Shown here in pieces: positions 14,133 to 14,829 of a stretch of DNA of 14,829 nt. Below the pieces are notes generated by a model that was given only the letters and a program-made list of their open reading frames with translations, was not told the DNA's origin and ran no database searches. The position numbers and the translations under genes are program-made. This DNA comes from WJKQ01 sp043810515 (GTDB taxonomy: Bacteria; Patescibacteriota; Gracilibacteria; UBA1369; LOWO2-01-FULL-3): the NCBI GenBank assembly GCA_043810515.1, contig JBDRNZ010000049.1, positions 1 to 14,829 of the forward strand. The letters are read 5' to 3'. The first letter of the stretch is position 1, and every line of letters starts with the position of its first letter.

Positions 14133-14829
14133 TCACTGGCACTCCATCCAGATTGTGATGTCAATCCCAGTGCTGTATGGGCAAGCGGGTTCACTGCAGT
14201 TTGCCGGAGAGTAAACGAAAGCCACAGGAATGGCTCCGTTAGACTGTCCGTAGCCTGAGATGTAACTCACGTCGACGTTGTGCCAGCTTGTGCATTGTAT
14301 GTTCTGTGCGCCGAAGTATGACGTATAGGGCTCGTCCTGGTACTCGAAGTCTTCCAGGTGGTAGGTGAAATCGTTGTCGAATGTTCCGCCCTGTACACAC
14401 ACCTGGTATTCCCAGACAGAGCCACTAACCTGATTTACAGTGACACACAAAGTCTTCCAACCCGGGTTTGCGTAGCAGGAAGTCGACTGGTTGGACAGAT
14501 AGACGTCAGTGCAAGACGTGGTCACGCACTGGACACCTTCGCAGGTTTCGTTTGCACCGCAGGTTTCCAGGATGGATTCCCACTGCGCGCATGAGTCATT
14601 CCACCAAACGTCTCCATCGTGGCATGCATGGCCATAGTGCGAAACTGGCTGGCACAGGTCATTCACACACTGACTTGCACAGCCAGTACAGATTCCACAG
14701 CTTCCGCCGCAGTTATCGTCCCCGCACTCTTTTCCGGAGCAGTCGGGAACGCATGGGCCGGCAACGCACTGATTGTTCTGGCAATTTTCGCCGGTGGCGC
14801 AGGTGCCGCAGCTACCGCCGCAGCCGTCG
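14133..14829 (-). CDS. Cysteine-rich repeat protein, C-terminal part (5' end beyond the window)
   Basis: The frame is open from the right edge to the TGA at 14133-14135, giving 232 visible residues; the N-terminus and any signal peptide lie outside. The first part is cysteine-dense, with copies of a repeat seen as DGCGGSCGTC and ECGDDNCGGSCGIC, separated by CxxxxC spacers such as CQNNQCV and CVPDC. This pattern is known from secreted or surface proteins of myxobacteria and other environmental bacteria, where the cysteines presumably form disulfides. Further cysteine pairs continue to about residue 100. The last 125 residues are Tyr/Trp/Ser-rich with beta-strand character and scattered cysteines, perhaps a binding domain. 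A GTG at 14666 is only an internal valine codon. The function is unknown; an extracellular adhesive or binding role is inference. It converges on uppP. Confidence 0.82.
   Translation of the reverse strand, partial: DGCGGSCGTCATGENCQNNQCVAGPCVPDCSGKECGDDNCGGSCGICTGCASQCVNDLCQPVSHYGHACHDGDVWWNDSCAQWESILETCGANETCEGVQCVTTSCTDVYLSNQSTSCYANPGWKTLCVTVNQVSGSVWEYQVCVQGGTFDNDFTYHLEDFEYQDEPYTSYFGAQNIQCTSWHNVDVSYISGYGQSNGAIPVAFVYSPANCSEPACPYSTGIDITIWMECQ

Noticed and set aside
14133..14666. GTG at 14666 as the start of the cysteine-rich gene
   Set aside because: The frame stays open and the cysteine repeat continues upstream to the window edge, so this GTG is an internal valine codon.
1..14829. Alternative genetic code with UGA read as glycine, as in Gracilibacteria and SR1
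   Set aside because: The long genes contain no in-frame TGA, and TGA serves as the plausible stop of the HNH and cysteine-rich genes.

Overview
The window looks like a chromosomal segment of a bacterium, most plausibly a member of the Candidate Phyla Radiation (Patescibacteria). This rests on the gene repertoire: a large multi-membrane protein of the VirB6/TrbL-like type flanked by unrecognised long proteins, an rpsF-ssb-rpsR operon that ends without rplI, a bS6 with a very long charged tail, an HNH endonuclease of a type I associate with these lineages, and start codons that almost all lack a Shine-Dalgarno sequence. A Peregrinibacteria-like origin would fit the presence of purH but is only an impression. 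The standard code (TGA as stop) is in use. No rRNA, tRNA, CRISPR array or insertion sequence was seen.

Left part (1-7250, minus strand): four genes form one apparent operon, transcribed leftward with gaps of 2, 2 and 23 bases. In order of transcription they encode a 167-residue protein with two membrane segments, a 547-residue mostly soluble protein, an 862-residue protein with about eight membrane segments, and a soluble coiled-coil protein of more than 828 residues that runs off the left edge. None has a function I can name with certainty. Together they look like a membrane complex with cytoplasmic partners.

Middle-left (7281-8655, minus strand): the rpsF-ssb-rpsR operon for ribosomal proteins bS6 and bS18 and single-stranded DNA-binding protein, closed by a hairpin terminator. 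It is separated by a 388-base AT-rich spacer from the rightward genes.

Middle (9044-10549, plus strand): a membrane-anchored murein hydrolase with two LysM repeats and an intact M23 site, followed after 9 bases by yidD. A minus-strand HNH endonuclease gene (10600-11511) converges on this pair.

Right part: purH (final two steps to IMP) and uppP (recycling of undecaprenyl pyrophosphate for wall synthesis) are 9 bases apart on the plus strand and end at a strong hairpin terminator. Converging on them from the right edge is the C-terminal part of a cysteine-rich protein with repeats of the CGxxxCGGSCGxC type, probably a secreted or surface protein.
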